Positions 34,023-43,315 of a stretch of 64,000 nucleotides of DNA are shown here, in pieces; position 1 is the stretch's first letter; each line of letters starts with the position of its first letter. The position numbers and the translations under genes are program-made. Origin of the DNA: Ochrobactrum sp. BTU1 (GTDB lineage: Bacteria; Pseudomonadota; Alphaproteobacteria; Rhizobiales; Rhizobiaceae); NCBI GenBank assembly GCA_018798825.1, contig CP076355.1, forward strand, positions 774,001-838,000, read 5' to 3'. Below the pieces are notes generated by a model. That model was not told the origin of the DNA. It did no database searches and worked only from the letters and a program-made list of their open reading frames with translations.

Positions 34023-35531
34023 CTAACGCGGAAACCGCTGATTTTCTTCAAGAACATTCAAATCCATATGATTGCGCATATAGCGTTCTGATGCCTTCTG
34101 CAGAGGTTGGTAGTCCCAAGGATAGTAAGCGCCGTTGCGAAGAGCAGGATAAACCACATGGCGCCGCGCCTGACTGGCTCGCACCTGGCTATCATACAAT
34201 TCAAGGTTCCAACGCTTCTCGGCTGCATCGACAAGGCGTTCAAGCACGTCTTTATGTTTTGCAGAAGTAGCCAGATTTTCCAACTCATCAGGATCACGGG
34301 CAAGATTGAATAGCTGTGGCGGATCCACTCTGCAGAGGTTTATCTTCCAGTTCCCTTCTCGAAGTGAAACCATCGGTGCGACTGTTCCTTCTGCTGCATA
34401 TTCCATAGGAACTGCACCTCTTAAACTAGCACCGGATGCAACACCGATGAGCGAAACGCCGTCAGTCCATGGCATAATACCGTTTAGGTCAATGCCTGCG
34501 AGGTCAGACAAAGTTGGCAAAACATCAAGGGTCGATACCGCCTGTTCGACTAAACCCGGTTTTAGCTGGGGTGCTGCGATCATCAACGGCACGCGCGCTG
34601 AGCCTTCAAAGAAGTTCATTTTGAACCAAAGACCACGCTCACCGAGCATATCACCATGATCGGATGTAAAGACGATCAATGTATTGTCGCTCATCCCACA
34701 TCGCTCTATTGCATCAAGCAAATTGCCAATCTTCTCATCTACATAGGAGATATTTGCAAAATAGGCCTGGCGGGCAGCCCTTACCTCCTTGGACGTGAGA
34801 TCATAGTCTTCAGCCTTGCAAGCGCGCAGCAGGCGCTCACTGTGGGGATCGATTTCACCTTCAGGCAAAGGTGCGATCTTCGGATCAAGCTCTGGAATAT
34901 CTGCGTAGAGATCATAGAAGCGCTTGCGGGCTACATAAGGATCGTGCGGGTGGGTGAAACTTACAGTCAGGCACCATGGGCGATCATCGTGGCCGCGAGC
35001 AAGGTCATAAAGTTTCGCTTCGGCTTGATATGCAACCTCGTCATCATATTCGAGCTGATTGGTGATCTCGGCAGAACCGGCTCCCGTGATCGAACCGAGA
35101 TTATGATACCACCAGTCAATACGCTCACCCGGCTTACGGTAATCTGGCGTCCAGCCAAAATCGGCAGGATAAATATCTGTCGTCAGACGTTGTTCAAAAC
35201 CATGCAACTGGTCCGGTCCGACAAAATGCATCTTGCCAGATAATGCTGTTTGGTAGCCCGCATTGCGCAAATGATGCGCATAGGTGGGTATTTCTGACGA
35301 AAACTCAGCAGCATTGTCATAGACGCCTGTTCGGGAAGGCAGCTGTCCTGACATGAAGGATGCGCGTGCGGGTGCGCAGAGTGGGCTTGCTGTATAGCAA
35401 TTTGCAAAGCGTGCCGAGCGCTCAGCTAACTTGCGCAGGTGGGGCGTATGCAGAAAATCAGCAGGTCCGTCGGGGAAGAACGTTCCGTTCAACTGATCGG
35501 CCATCAGAACGAGGATGTTCGGTTTTTTCAT
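34023..35531 (-). CDS. betC: Choline-sulfatase
   Basis: A 502-residue type I sulfatase. KPNILVLMADQLNGTFF opens the metal site, SPLCAPARASFMSGQLPSRTG carries the C-x-P-x-R motif whose Cys52 is converted to formylglycine, and FTSDHGDMLGERGLW supplies further metal ligands. The C-terminal RRHVVYPALRNGAYYPWDYQP is typical of BetC. It hydrolyses choline-O-sulfate to choline and sulfate in the cytosol. It follows choX in the same operon and is divergent from the LysR regulator, as in other rhizobia-related bacteria. Confidence 0.94.
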   Translation of the reverse strand: MKKPNILVLMADQLNGTFFPDGPADFLHTPHLRKLAERSARFANCYTASPLCAPARASFMSGQLPSRTGVYDNAAEFSSEIPTYAHHLRNAGYQTALSGKMHFVGPDQLHGFEQRLTTDIYPADFGWTPDYRKPGERIDWWYHNLGSITGAGSAEITNQLEYDDEVAYQAEAKLYDLARGHDDRPWCLTVSFTHPHDPYVARKRFYDLYADIPELDPKIAPLPEGEIDPHSERLLRACKAEDYDLTSKEVRAARQAYFANISYVDEKIGNLLDAIERCGMSDNTLIVFTSDHGDMLGERGLWFKMNFFEGSARVPLMIAAPQLKPGLVEQAVSTLDVLPTLSDLAGIDLNGIMPWTDGVSLIGVASGASLRGAVPMEYAAEGTVAPMVSLREGNWKINLCRVDPPQLFNLARDPDELENLATSAKHKDVLERLVDAAEKRWNLELYDSQVRASQARRHVVYPALRNGAYYPWDYQPLQKASERYMRNHMDLNVLEENQRFPR

Positions 35532-35572
35532 TTGGCTAAGACCGTAAATGGAAATAAATCAAAATGCAGAAT

Positions 35573-35595
35573 GGCGGGCGTCGAGAACGCCCGCC
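35573..35595 (-). repeat. Intercistronic hairpin between choX and betC
   Basis: GGCGGGCGT pairs with ACGCCCGCC over a 5-nt loop. There is no T-run on the minus strand, so it is more likely an mRNA-stabilising or attenuating element that raises choX over betC expression. Confidence 0.6.
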
Positions 35596-35616
35596 TAAAA
35601 GCATGTTCAGTGCAGG

Positions 35617-36561
35617 TTATAGACCGAATTTGGCTTTCACTGCTGCGGCACCCGGCTCACCTTTAAAGGTCGTCACACCTTCCAGCCACTTGTCGATATG
35701 TTCTGGGTTGGCTTTCAACCAAGCAGTAGCTGCAGCTGGACCTTCCGCTCCTTCGTTCAGGATTTTATCCATCAATTCATTCTCGATATCGACCGTGAAG
35801 ACGAGATTTTTAAAGAAGTTCGCAGCATTTGGACATTGCGCAGCCCAACCGGTACGCGAAAGCGTGTAAACCTCTGCGCCACCAAAGTTGGGGCCGAAAT
35901 AATCGTCACCGCCCGACAGATATTCTATATTAAGTTTGGTGTTCATTGGATGTGGTGCCCAAGCAAGGAAGACCACCCATTGCTTGTCTTTATTTCGACG
36001 ATCGACCTGCGCAAGCATGGCCTGCTCACTCGATTCCACAATATTCCAGCCATCCAGCTTGAATTTCTTATCTTCGATGATTTTTTGGATATTCTGGTTT
36101 GCCGGAGCGCCTGGCTCAATACCGTAAATCTCTTTGCCAAATTTGTCAGCATGAGCTGACAGGTCGGTAAAGTCTTTTACGCCCTCTTTTGCTACATAAT
36201 CCGGCACAGCGAGAGTGAATTTGGCGCCTTCAAGATTTTTGACCAGAACTTCAGAAGCCTTTGCTTTATCGAGATCGTCACGGAACTTCTGCTGTGCTGG
36301 CATCCAGTTGCCGAGGAATACATCGATGTTGCTGGTCTTGAGGGCTTCATATCCAATCGGTACCGACATGGTTTTTACATCGGCCTTATAGCCCAGCCCA
36401 TCCAACAGTACGCTTGCGATGGCGTTTGTGGATGTAATGTCGGTCCAGCCTGGATCGGAAAGACGGATAGTTTCACATGCAGCAGGATCTGCTGCAGCAG
36501 CCGCGCCCGTAAGCCCCGTGAACGCTGCCAATGCTAATGCCGTCAATTTGAGATAGCGCAT
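35617..36561 (-). CDS. choX: Choline/choline-sulfate ABC transporter substrate-binding protein
   Basis: A 314-residue periplasmic protein of the OpuAC/ChoX family. The signal peptide ends at AAAAAD. Typical parts are RLSDPGWTDITSTNAIASVLLDGLGY (choline-binding aromatic residue included), DVFLGNWMPAQQKF and VFLAWAPHPMNTKL. It delivers choline to a ChoVW-type transporter, whose genes are not in this window. It is the first gene of the choX-betC operon. Confidence 0.9.
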   Translation of the reverse strand: MRYLKLTALALAAFTGLTGAAAAADPAACETIRLSDPGWTDITSTNAIASVLLDGLGYKADVKTMSVPIGYEALKTSNIDVFLGNWMPAQQKFRDDLDKAKASEVLVKNLEGAKFTLAVPDYVAKEGVKDFTDLSAHADKFGKEIYGIEPGAPANQNIQKIIEDKKFKLDGWNIVESSEQAMLAQVDRRNKDKQWVVFLAWAPHPMNTKLNIEYLSGGDDYFGPNFGGAEVYTLSRTGWAAQCPNAANFFKNLVFTVDIENELMDKILNEGAEGPAAATAWLKANPEHIDKWLEGVTTFKGEPGAAAVKAKFGL

Positions 36562-36701
36562 TCTTTTCCCCTGTTTGGCTTTAACGAAACCCGCTCGGTA
36601 AAATCAAATTTCGTTATGTCTTGCATTCTGCCTTTAAGGAAAACATCTTTAAGGATAAGGGAAAAGACATTCATTTTTTATTGCAGATATAAAGGTTGTT
36701 T

Positions 36702-37598
36702 ATGGTTTCTCTATCTTGGGATGTTGGCAGTCTTGGTGTTTTTGAAGCGGTGGGGCGGTTGGAAAATCTGACCCTTGCAGCGCGTGAATTGGGGATGACG
36801 CAACCTGCTGTTAGCTATCAAATAAAACGCATGGAGGAACGTCTGGGCGTCTCACTCTTCGCCAGACGGGCGCGCGGGGTCGAAATCTTGGCCGAAGGAC
36901 GCATACTTTATGAGGCTGTGCGGCAAGGGTTGAATGGAATCGACGAGGCTATCCAGCAGATCAAGCGTAAACAGCGCATGCCGGGGCTTCGGATTGCTAC
37001 GGATTATGGCTTTGCTGCCTTCTGGTTGATGCCGCGTGTTGCAAATTTTCGGCCAAAGTATCCCGATGTTGACGTTCGCATTACAGCGTCTTCGATGCTG
37101 CAGCCTCTCGATCATAGGGAGGCGGACATCTCTGTTCTGTTCGGATCGCGCGAGGATTTTCCCAAAGATGCTGTCTCTTTTGTCGGGGAATCCGTTGTGC
37201 CGGTCTGCTCTCCCGGCTTTCTGGAACGTAATGGCCCATTTCCGAATGGAAAAGGTTTAAGTTCGACAGCACTTTTGCACCTCGATACTCTCCAAGGTGA
37301 TCGATGGTACACTTGGCAGACCTGGCTTGACTCTATTGGTGAGGAAATTGAGGACGGAAATTACGGTTTGGTGTTTAATACCTATAATTTGGTGCTCGAA
37401 GCAGCAATTGCGGAACAGGGCGTGGCTCTTGGTTGGGCCGGTCTGATTGATGGTGCGATCAAGCGAGGGCAACTCGTTCCGGCTTGCGACATCACCCTCA
37501 AGAGCAAAAAAGGCTATTGGCTAGTTTTCAATCCCGATATTTCAGCGGCCAGCAAAGCATTATGCATGGAACTGCTCGAGTCCCACCCGAACTTATAA
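36702..37598 (+). CDS. LysR family regulator of choline-sulfate utilisation
   Basis: 298 residues. The N-terminal winged helix (SLGVFEAVGRLENLTLAARELGMTQPAVSYQIKRMEERLGV) is followed by a substrate-binding domain. It is divergent from choX-betC, the standard place for the choline-sulfate regulator, and probably responds to choline or choline sulfate. ATG 36702 follows AAAGG at a good distance; a TTG two codons upstream is ignored. Its last 6 bases overlap the end of the convergent deacetylase gene. Confidence 0.88.
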   Translation: MVSLSWDVGSLGVFEAVGRLENLTLAARELGMTQPAVSYQIKRMEERLGVSLFARRARGVEILAEGRILYEAVRQGLNGIDEAIQQIKRKQRMPGLRIATDYGFAAFWLMPRVANFRPKYPDVDVRITASSMLQPLDHREADISVLFGSREDFPKDAVSFVGESVVPVCSPGFLERNGPFPNGKGLSSTALLHLDTLQGDRWYTWQTWLDSIGEEIEDGNYGLVFNTYNLVLEAAIAEQGVALGWAGLIDGAIKRGQLVPACDITLKSKKGYWLVFNPDISAASKALCMELLESHPNL

Positions 37599-38642
37599 AA
37601 ACTTGAAGGCAAGACCTGAGATCAAAGCTTTGACGTAGCGTTGCTTTTGAAAATCGCCATTTAGCGATATTCGTTTTATGGCCGTCGGTCTCAACGCGTC
37701 AGAATGTTGGAGGACCGCTGGCTGTGTTGTGACCGCTACCTGAAAGCCAGCTTTTGCGACCATCTCGATTTCACGTTCTCCAACCGCGGAACACCAGCCG
37801 TATGGATAGGAAAACGATTTTGGCCGATAGCCCACGACCTGCTCTATTGCGGCTTGAGATGCCTTTATTTCATTTGTGAGGCGTTCTTCGCTTACGCGCC
37901 GAAGATTGACATGCGTGATCGTGTGTCCGCCAATATGAGCGAGCGGATCAGTAGCCAGTGCTTTAAGTTCGGTCTGATTCATAACCAAGCTATCAACGAT
38001 GGCTCGCGGATCAATATCGCATTGGCTAACGGCTAGATCATCAATTTGGCGGACAGCTTCGTCTTCATCGAAAGTGCGAACGAAAGCGGCTAGTCGGTCA
38101 AAAGCCACATATTTTTGCGCGACCGTTTTGGTGCATAAGGTTTCAGGCCCTCTACCAAAGTCGAAGCTAATCTCCGTTGTCTTTCTCAAGAGTGCTTCCG
38201 TCGTTTCCCACCAGATTGTGTGGGTGCGATCGACAAAGCCCATCGTCGGAAAAACCGTGTAGGGGATTCCGAATTTGTGGAAGATCGGAGCAGCAATCTC
38301 AGCGTTGTTGCGATAGCCGTCATCAAAAGTGAAAGCTACGAATTTTCGATTATCTGACTTATTTGAAAGTAACGCGGGAAGATCGTGCAGATGAACAGGC
38401 ACAAGACCGGCAGCAAACGCAATATCGATTGTATCTGTCAGAAACTCAGGTGTAACCGATAAAATGGAGTTTGGGCGAAACTCATCAGTTTTATCCGCGC
38501 CGATATGATGCAAAGTAAAGATTACACCTCGCCCACCGCTGGATGGAAACAACTTACCCAGACCGGAAAATGCAATTGCATCCAATCCTCTTCGGATTGC
38601 TGCATATCGCATATTTCGCATGAATGATTGCAATCGCACCAT
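37593..38642 (-). CDS. Polysaccharide deacetylase (NodB-like) family protein
   Basis: 349 residues. The NodB core is visible: VAFTFDDGYRNNAEIA supplies the catalytic and metal Asp residues, IGGHTITHVNLRRVSEE the His-x-x-x-His metal pair, and SFSYPYGWCSAVGERE the third motif. No clear signal peptide is seen. It probably deacetylates an N-acetylated sugar or polysaccharide precursor. It has no glycan operon beside it. Confidence 0.83.
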   Translation of the reverse strand: MVRLQSFMRNMRYAAIRRGLDAIAFSGLGKLFPSSGGRGVIFTLHHIGADKTDEFRPNSILSVTPEFLTDTIDIAFAAGLVPVHLHDLPALLSNKSDNRKFVAFTFDDGYRNNAEIAAPIFHKFGIPYTVFPTMGFVDRTHTIWWETTEALLRKTTEISFDFGRGPETLCTKTVAQKYVAFDRLAAFVRTFDEDEAVRQIDDLAVSQCDIDPRAIVDSLVMNQTELKALATDPLAHIGGHTITHVNLRRVSEERLTNEIKASQAAIEQVVGYRPKSFSYPYGWCSAVGEREIEMVAKAGFQVAVTTQPAVLQHSDALRPTAIKRISLNGDFQKQRYVKALISGLAFKFL

Positions 38643-38673
38643 GTTTCAAAACATCCCCGGACACTGACATACG

Positions 38674-39615
38674 CTAAGACTGCACGAATGCAAGGTCTGT
38701 GTCAGAGGCCTGCGCTTCTTTGAACTCACGTTGCAACCAGTCCATGAAAACACGCACGCGCGGAGAAAGCTGCCTCTCTCGCCTATAGAGTAAAGATACT
38801 GGTGTCGGTTTTGGAGGAAAATCAGCTAGAACCTCAAGCAATTCACCAGCTTCAAGCGATTTCTGTACGTGATAAATGGGAACCTGAATAAGTCCGAGAC
38901 CAAGACAAGCGGCTGATACGTAACTTTCAGCAGCATTAACTGACATTGGCGCGGGCAGACCAAACTCCACCACCCTGCCTGCGACGGTAAATTCAAGCGG
39001 GAGCAACCCGCCTGTCGATGTCGAATGAAAACCGACCATGTGATGGCCATTTGTTAGCTCGTCTGGATGTGCGGGCATACCGTGACGCTCGAGATAGGTC
39101 GGGGAAGCCAATGTGACCTCTTTCAATAAAGCGACACGACGAGCGATCATATCACTGTCCTGCAGAACGCCTGCCCTCAGAACACAATCGATGCCTTCGC
39201 GAACAAGATCGACAAAGCGATCACCTTCGCTCATATAAATTTCGATATCGGGGTATGTTTGAAAGAAACGCGGCAATGCAGGCATCAGGAAATGCCGGGC
39301 TAATGTTCCATGCACATCGATACGCAATAGACCCTTAGGCTTTGCACCGGCAAACGCACCCTCCGCGTCTTCCAGCTCCTCAAGGATAGAAATGCAGCGG
39401 CGGTAATAGGCCTCACCGTCTAGTGTTGGACTAACGTGGCGCGTAGTTCGCTGTAGAAGGCATACACCCAGACGTTTCTCTAGCTGCTTAATTGCATCTG
39501 TTACAGTTGAGCGCGGCAGGCCTAAATCTTCTGCTGCGAGCGTGAAACTGCGTCGTTCCGCTACACGAGTAAAAACCCGCATGGCATCAAATCGGTCCAT
39601 GATACTATTCGCCAT
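38674..39615 (-). CDS. LysR family transcriptional regulator
   Basis: Up to 313 residues. The N-terminal helix-turn-helix FTRVAERRSFTLAAEDLGLPRSTVTDAIKQLEKRLGV and the following LLQRTTRHVSPTLDG place it in the common AaeR/CrgA-like LysR group. It is divergent from the SDR gene at 39757, its likely target, with a perfect-looking LysR box between. ATG 39613-39615 or ATG 39598-39600 may be the start. Confidence 0.87.
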   Translation of the reverse strand: MANSIMDRFDAMRVFTRVAERRSFTLAAEDLGLPRSTVTDAIKQLEKRLGVCLLQRTTRHVSPTLDGEAYYRRCISILEELEDAEGAFAGAKPKGLLRIDVHGTLARHFLMPALPRFFQTYPDIEIYMSEGDRFVDLVREGIDCVLRAGVLQDSDMIARRVALLKEVTLASPTYLERHGMPAHPDELTNGHHMVGFHSTSTGGLLPLEFTVAGRVVEFGLPAPMSVNAAESYVSAACLGLGLIQVPIYHVQKSLEAGELLEVLADFPPKPTPVSLLYRRERQLSPRVRVFMDWLQREFKEAQASDTDLAFVQS

Positions 39616-39630
39616 TTTCGGATAGTGATG

Positions 39631-39653
39631 CCGAATTATGGATGATTATTCGG
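39631..39653. promoter_or_regulatory. LysR-type operator between the LysR and SDR genes
   Basis: CCGAATTAT (39631-39639), 5 nt, ATTATTCGG (39645-39653) is an inverted repeat with one mismatched position per arm. It lies 15 bp upstream of the LysR start and about 100 bp upstream of the SDR start, where a LysR protein could control both genes. Confidence 0.65.
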
Positions 39654-39756
39654 AATTATAGAAGTGCTATGTTTCGTCTCAAAGGTGAAAAGCGCATTCG
39701 CAATGCGCCGCAATCTGATGGATTATTTAAACGCGTATCTTAAGGAAATTAGGCTC

Positions 39757-40497
39757 ATGTCAGCAAACAAGGACAAAGTTTCAATCGTTACGGGCGCATC
39801 GCGTGGTATCGGGGCTGCTATCGCACGTCGGTTAGCCTCTGATGGCTTTACCGTAATCGTGAATTATGCTGGTAACAAAAATGCTGCTGAAAAATTAGTC
39901 GCAGAAATTATCCAGTCAGGCGGTCGGGCCGTCGCTCATCAAGCAGACGTGAGCGTTGCTGCGGCCGTTAGGCATATGTTTGAAAGTGCCGAATCCGCCT
40001 TTGGTGGAGTTGATGTGTTGGTCAACAATGCTGGTATTATGAAACTTGCTTCCGTAAAGGACGGCGATGACTCAGTCATTGATAGCCAGATTGCGATTAA
40101 TCTGAAGGGCAGCATTTACACGATGAGAGAGGCTGCCCAGCGCTTGCGTGATGGTGGTCGTATCGTCAACTTCTCAACAAGTGTGGTTGGTCTGAAGCTT
40201 GAAAACTATGGTGTCTATGCAGCAACCAAGGCTGCAGTCGAAACCCTCACAGGAATACTTGCCAAGGAATTGCGCGGCCGAAATATCACAGTGAACGCGG
40301 TTGCACCGGGACCGACGGCAACTGATTTGTTTTTAAATGGCAAATCTGACGAACTGATTGAGCGGATGGCAAAAATGAACCCGTTGGAGCGCCTTGGAAC
40401 TCCGGAGGACATCGCATCTTTAGTGGATTTCCTTGTCGGCGAAGATGGTCGCTGGATAAATGGACAGGTTCTGCGTGCCAATGGTGGCATGATCTAA
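39757..40497 (+). CDS. Short-chain dehydrogenase/reductase (SDR)
   Basis: 246 residues, a classical SDR. The cofactor motif VTGASRGIGAAIARRL, the NNAG motif (VLVNNAGIM), catalytic Ser in VNFSTSV, and Tyr and Lys in YGVYAATK are all present. The N-terminal loop suggests NADP(H) use. The frame is open from 39664, but ATG 39757 is the family start and follows AAGGAAATTAGG. The substrate is unknown. Divergent from the LysR gene. Confidence 0.9.
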   Translation: MSANKDKVSIVTGASRGIGAAIARRLASDGFTVIVNYAGNKNAAEKLVAEIIQSGGRAVAHQADVSVAAAVRHMFESAESAFGGVDVLVNNAGIMKLASVKDGDDSVIDSQIAINLKGSIYTMREAAQRLRDGGRIVNFSTSVVGLKLENYGVYAATKAAVETLTGILAKELRGRNITVNAVAPGPTATDLFLNGKSDELIERMAKMNPLERLGTPEDIASLVDFLVGEDGRWINGQVLRANGGMI

Positions 40498-40503
40498 GAT
40501 AAA

Positions 40504-40535
40504 AATGAGCGAGGAAGTTCCGTTCCTCGCTCATT
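40504..40535. terminator. Terminator after the SDR gene
   Basis: AATGAGCGAGGAA pairs perfectly with TTCCTCGCTCATT over 6 nt. It lies between convergent genes. Confidence 0.75.
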
Positions 40536-40543
40536 CTGCATAA

Positions 40544-41503
40544 TCAGGATTTTTGGCCAACGGTATTCCAAAGTGGTTCTACAACTTTGGCTATAATAAT
40601 CACTATTGCTGAACCGAGAGCAAAGCCGAAGACACCATCAGCAAAGGCCGTGGCGAACCAGTTAACAGTTCCCGAGAGGCCGGCCGACACGAACGCAGCC
40701 AGATTGCCGGCTGTTTCGGAAATCCATGCAAATGGCTGATGGACGCCAAGTTCATGAAGGCCATGAATAAAGATATTGCCGCCCACCCATAACATTGCGG
40801 CTGTTCCAATTATGGTGAGAAGAAGCAGGAGCTGAGGTACGGCGCGGACTGTCCACCGGCCCAATGCGCGTGTCACCGAAAGCCGTCCTTTCCTAGCCAT
40901 TAGGACGCCGAAATCATCAAGCTTTACGATGACGGCAACGACGCCATAGACCAAAACCGTGATCATAATGCCGACAACAATCAGCGTAAAAAGCTCGATC
41001 CAGATTGAATTAGTTTCAATCATTGAAAGCGCTAGTGTCATGATTTCAGCGGATAGGATGAGATCGGTCTTGATTGCACCTGCAACGCGCTTTTCTTCCA
41101 GCGCAGTTGGATCTTTTTCTTTTGAACCTCCATCCTCATGATCGTCCTTGCTTGGGAATAGTTTGTGCCAGACTTTCTCTGCGCCTTCGAAGCAAAGATA
41201 AGCGCCACCGATCATTAAAAGTGCGGTGATGGCGATCGGCAAAAAATAATCCAGCGCCAAGAGTACCGGTATAAGCAGGCCTTTATTTCGAAGACTACCT
41301 ATCGCGATTTTGCCTATCATTGGCAATTCACGCGCAGCAGCTATCCCAACAACATAATTCGGTGTAACAGCAGCGTCGTCGATCAGGACGCCAATGGTTT
41401 TGCTGCCAGCTTTCGCAGCATTTGCGGATATATCATCGACCGAAGCCGCAGCAATTTTTGCGATAGCTGCAACGTCATCCAGAAGGGCAAGAAAGCCGCT
41501 CAT
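40544..41503 (-). CDS. DUF808 family inner-membrane protein (YedI-like)
   Basis: 319 residues beginning SGFLALLDDVAAIAKIAAASVDD, the family hallmark, with several membrane helices (for example PVLLALDYFLPIAITALLMIGGAYL). The function of the family is unknown. GGAGA lies about 9 nt before the ATG at 41501-41503; the upstream extension to 41569 is not family-like. Confidence 0.88.
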   Translation of the reverse strand: MSGFLALLDDVAAIAKIAAASVDDISANAAKAGSKTIGVLIDDAAVTPNYVVGIAAARELPMIGKIAIGSLRNKGLLIPVLLALDYFLPIAITALLMIGGAYLCFEGAEKVWHKLFPSKDDHEDGGSKEKDPTALEEKRVAGAIKTDLILSAEIMTLALSMIETNSIWIELFTLIVVGIMITVLVYGVVAVIVKLDDFGVLMARKGRLSVTRALGRWTVRAVPQLLLLLTIIGTAAMLWVGGNIFIHGLHELGVHQPFAWISETAGNLAAFVSAGLSGTVNWFATAFADGVFGFALGSAIVIIIAKVVEPLWNTVGQKS

Positions 41504-41678
41504 ATAGAATTCTCCGCTTAACGCGTTAGTATCTGCGCGTCGTGCCTGCATATGTGACGGGGGTGTCACGCGACCTTACATTGCAGACTCGGGATTATTT
41601 GGGCAAGCAGTGCTTTCTTCCCCGTTCCTTGTTTTATCGCGTATTTGCTTATCCAGATTGAAATGCTGAAAATGCAAA

Positions 41679-41698
41679 AAGGCGGCTGATGCCGCCTT
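41679..41698 (-). terminator. Terminator of the RcnB-like gene
   Basis: AAGGCGGC-ATCA-GCCGCCTT, followed on the minus strand by further T residues. Confidence 0.75.
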
Positions 41699-41729
41699 CA
41701 AGCTTAGAATATATCGATTTTCGCGAAGC

Positions 41730-42080
41730 CTACCGAGCAGCGAGAATCCCTGCGATAAGGCCGGTTGCAGCTGTGATGAGTAGGTATTGGTTATCAACCT
41801 TTACCCAATGCTGACCGCGACCTGGTTTGCGCAGGCCATAACGCTTGTAGTCGCGGATTTCCTGATGACGGCGCCAGTCACCGTAGCGCTCGCCACGCGA
41901 CCACCGTTTGTGGCCCTGATCACGGCGGTCATGACGCTGGAATTCCTTTCCATGCGACGGACGGGATGGCTCTACGCGATTGTATCCAGGCTTACGTGGT
42001 TGATGATAATCTTGAGCTTGTGCAAGAGGCGCTCCAGCGAACGAGAGAGCAATGGCGGCGAGAAAGGCTTTCTTAATCAT
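41730..42080 (-). CDS. RcnB family periplasmic protein
   Basis: 116 residues with a signal peptide (MIKKAFLAAIALSFAGAPLAQAQ), a basic His/Arg-rich middle and the RcnB core YGLRKPGRGQHWVKVDNQYLLITAATGLIAGIL. RcnB of E. coli takes part in periplasmic nickel/cobalt homeostasis; the role in this lineage is unproven. AGGAGTG lies before the ATG at 42078-42080. A terminator follows. Confidence 0.85.
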   Translation of the reverse strand: MIKKAFLAAIALSFAGAPLAQAQDYHQPRKPGYNRVEPSRPSHGKEFQRHDRRDQGHKRWSRGERYGDWRRHQEIRDYKRYGLRKPGRGQHWVKVDNQYLLITAATGLIAGILAAR

Positions 42081-42246
42081 GGGACACTCCTTTTGTGTTG
42101 GACCGAATTTATCGCCGCCGGAGTGAACAAGAGATGAATGAAGGGCTTTCCAAACATTAAATAAAATCAATGTGATCGAAACATAAAATGGCGGCAAAAA
42201 AGATTATAATCTTTAATGCCGCCCGAGTAACAAACGTCTCATCTCG

Positions 42247-42327
42247 TCATGCCATATAGAGCATCAGGGGAATAAGAACGAGAAACGCCGCTGCAATACC
42301 TGTTTCAATCTTCGAATATAACAGCAT
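42247..42327 (-). CDS. 26-residue membrane peptide
   Basis: ATG 42325-42327 follows GGAG by 7 nt. The product is MLLYSKIETGIAAAFLVLIP then LMLYMA, a single hydrophobic helix. A second in-frame ATG lies five codons upstream. No homologue is recognised. It is the promoter-distal neighbour of the RcnB-like gene on the same strand, but is separated by 166 bp. Confidence 0.55.
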   Translation of the reverse strand: MLLYSKIETGIAAAFLVLIPLMLYMA

Positions 42328-42803
42328 AGCAAACTCCGTCATGGTTAATGATAGATTAAGAACGCAGGTATTCCGATTTGGTTCAATTAATGTGAAAAAT
42401 TCCGAGCATCTCGCCTAGATAGGTCTGCCGATTGAGCCCGTTCATTTTCGGCGTTCGCGTAGGCATGACAACAATGAGCAAAAATAAGCAGCGTCCGCCA
42501 ACAGAAGATTCCGATATGCGCGGACGCCGAGCAAGCTGGTTCATCTTAAAATAGAAGGAGCCGGAAGATCAGCAGAGGCCGTCAGCCAAGTCGCATGATT
42601 GCCTTCTTCCGATTGATTGGCTTGTAGTGTATCGGACGTCGCCCTGACATCTTGGACGACGCTTATCTGCCATCAGGGTTTTCATTCCAAGCCCCAGGAT
42701 CACAAGCCGAAATGGCTATGGTTGCTTTATTAAAGCCTATCGCCATCGTCTCAAAAGACGAGTTTCCTGCCATAGAAGCGTCGACCGGGAACTGCTTGCC
42801 TGA
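42328..42803. other. Gene-poor stretch of 476 bp
   Basis: Apart from one doubtful short frame (42465-42599), nothing could be assigned. There are no strong repeats or RNA signatures. Confidence 0.4.
42465..42599 (+). CDS. Possible 44-residue basic peptide
   Basis: ATG 42465 (or 42474) opens MTTMSKNKQRPPTEDSDMRG then RRASWFHLKIEGAGRSAEAV and SQVA with TGA. It is charged and not membrane-like. No clear ribosome-binding site is present, so it may be chance. Confidence 0.25.
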
Positions 42804-43190
42804 TTACTGACCGGCCATGAAGGCGTTGTATTCCTGCAATTGCTTAGTGCGCGTTTCAATCACGCTTGCCCGACAGTTGGGATAGTTGAGAATTTGACCT
42901 TCCCTACCCCAGTCTCCGTTCGCATAAAGATTACACGACGATTCCTTATAACTGTTCCATAGACGCTGTTCTGCAAGCAAATCGGTTTTGGATTGTCCGT
43001 CAGCCTTACTGTAAGCTTTTTTCCACGTCGCATTCAGCTTATCATCGGCACGCTTCAGCCAGTCGCCACCACACTGCGACCAGGCACTATTGCTCCCGTC
43101 TGATTTACTGATGCATTTATCGTAGATTTTATCTGCCAGAACTGGAGTGGCAGATACAGTGATTATCGCGGCTAGAAGCGCTCTTTTCAT
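42804..43190 (-). CDS. LprI-like lysozyme-inhibitor-family protein (DUF1311)
   Basis: 128 residues with a signal peptide (MKRALLAAIITVSATPVLA) and four to six cysteines. LNATWKKAYSKADGQSKTDLLAEQRLW and the following WNSYKESSC match the LprI/DUF1311 domain of periplasmic proteins, some of which inhibit lysozyme. The start at 43188-43190 is preferred over a longer frame because it gives a proper signal peptide with AGGG upstream. Confidence 0.85.
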   Translation of the reverse strand: MKRALLAAIITVSATPVLADKIYDKCISKSDGSNSAWSQCGGDWLKRADDKLNATWKKAYSKADGQSKTDLLAEQRLWNSYKESSCNLYANGDWGREGQILNYPNCRASVIETRTKQLQEYNAFMAGQ

Positions 43191-43258
43191 AAAATACACC
43201 CTATTGAGCCTTCTTATATTAATGAAGCGATCCAATTATAAGTCAAGCGCAAGAAAAA

Positions 43259-43286
43259 GCTCTGTCAATTCTTGAATTGACAGAGC
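43259..43286. terminator. Perfect 13-bp terminator hairpin
   Basis: GCTCTGTCAATTC pairs with GAATTGACAGAGC over 2 nt. The T-runs AAAAAGC and CGTTTTA are on both sides. It most likely ends the leftward gene at 43316. Confidence 0.7.
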
Positions 43287-43315
43287 CGTTTTAGATTATA
43301 AATCGCCCACTAAGA

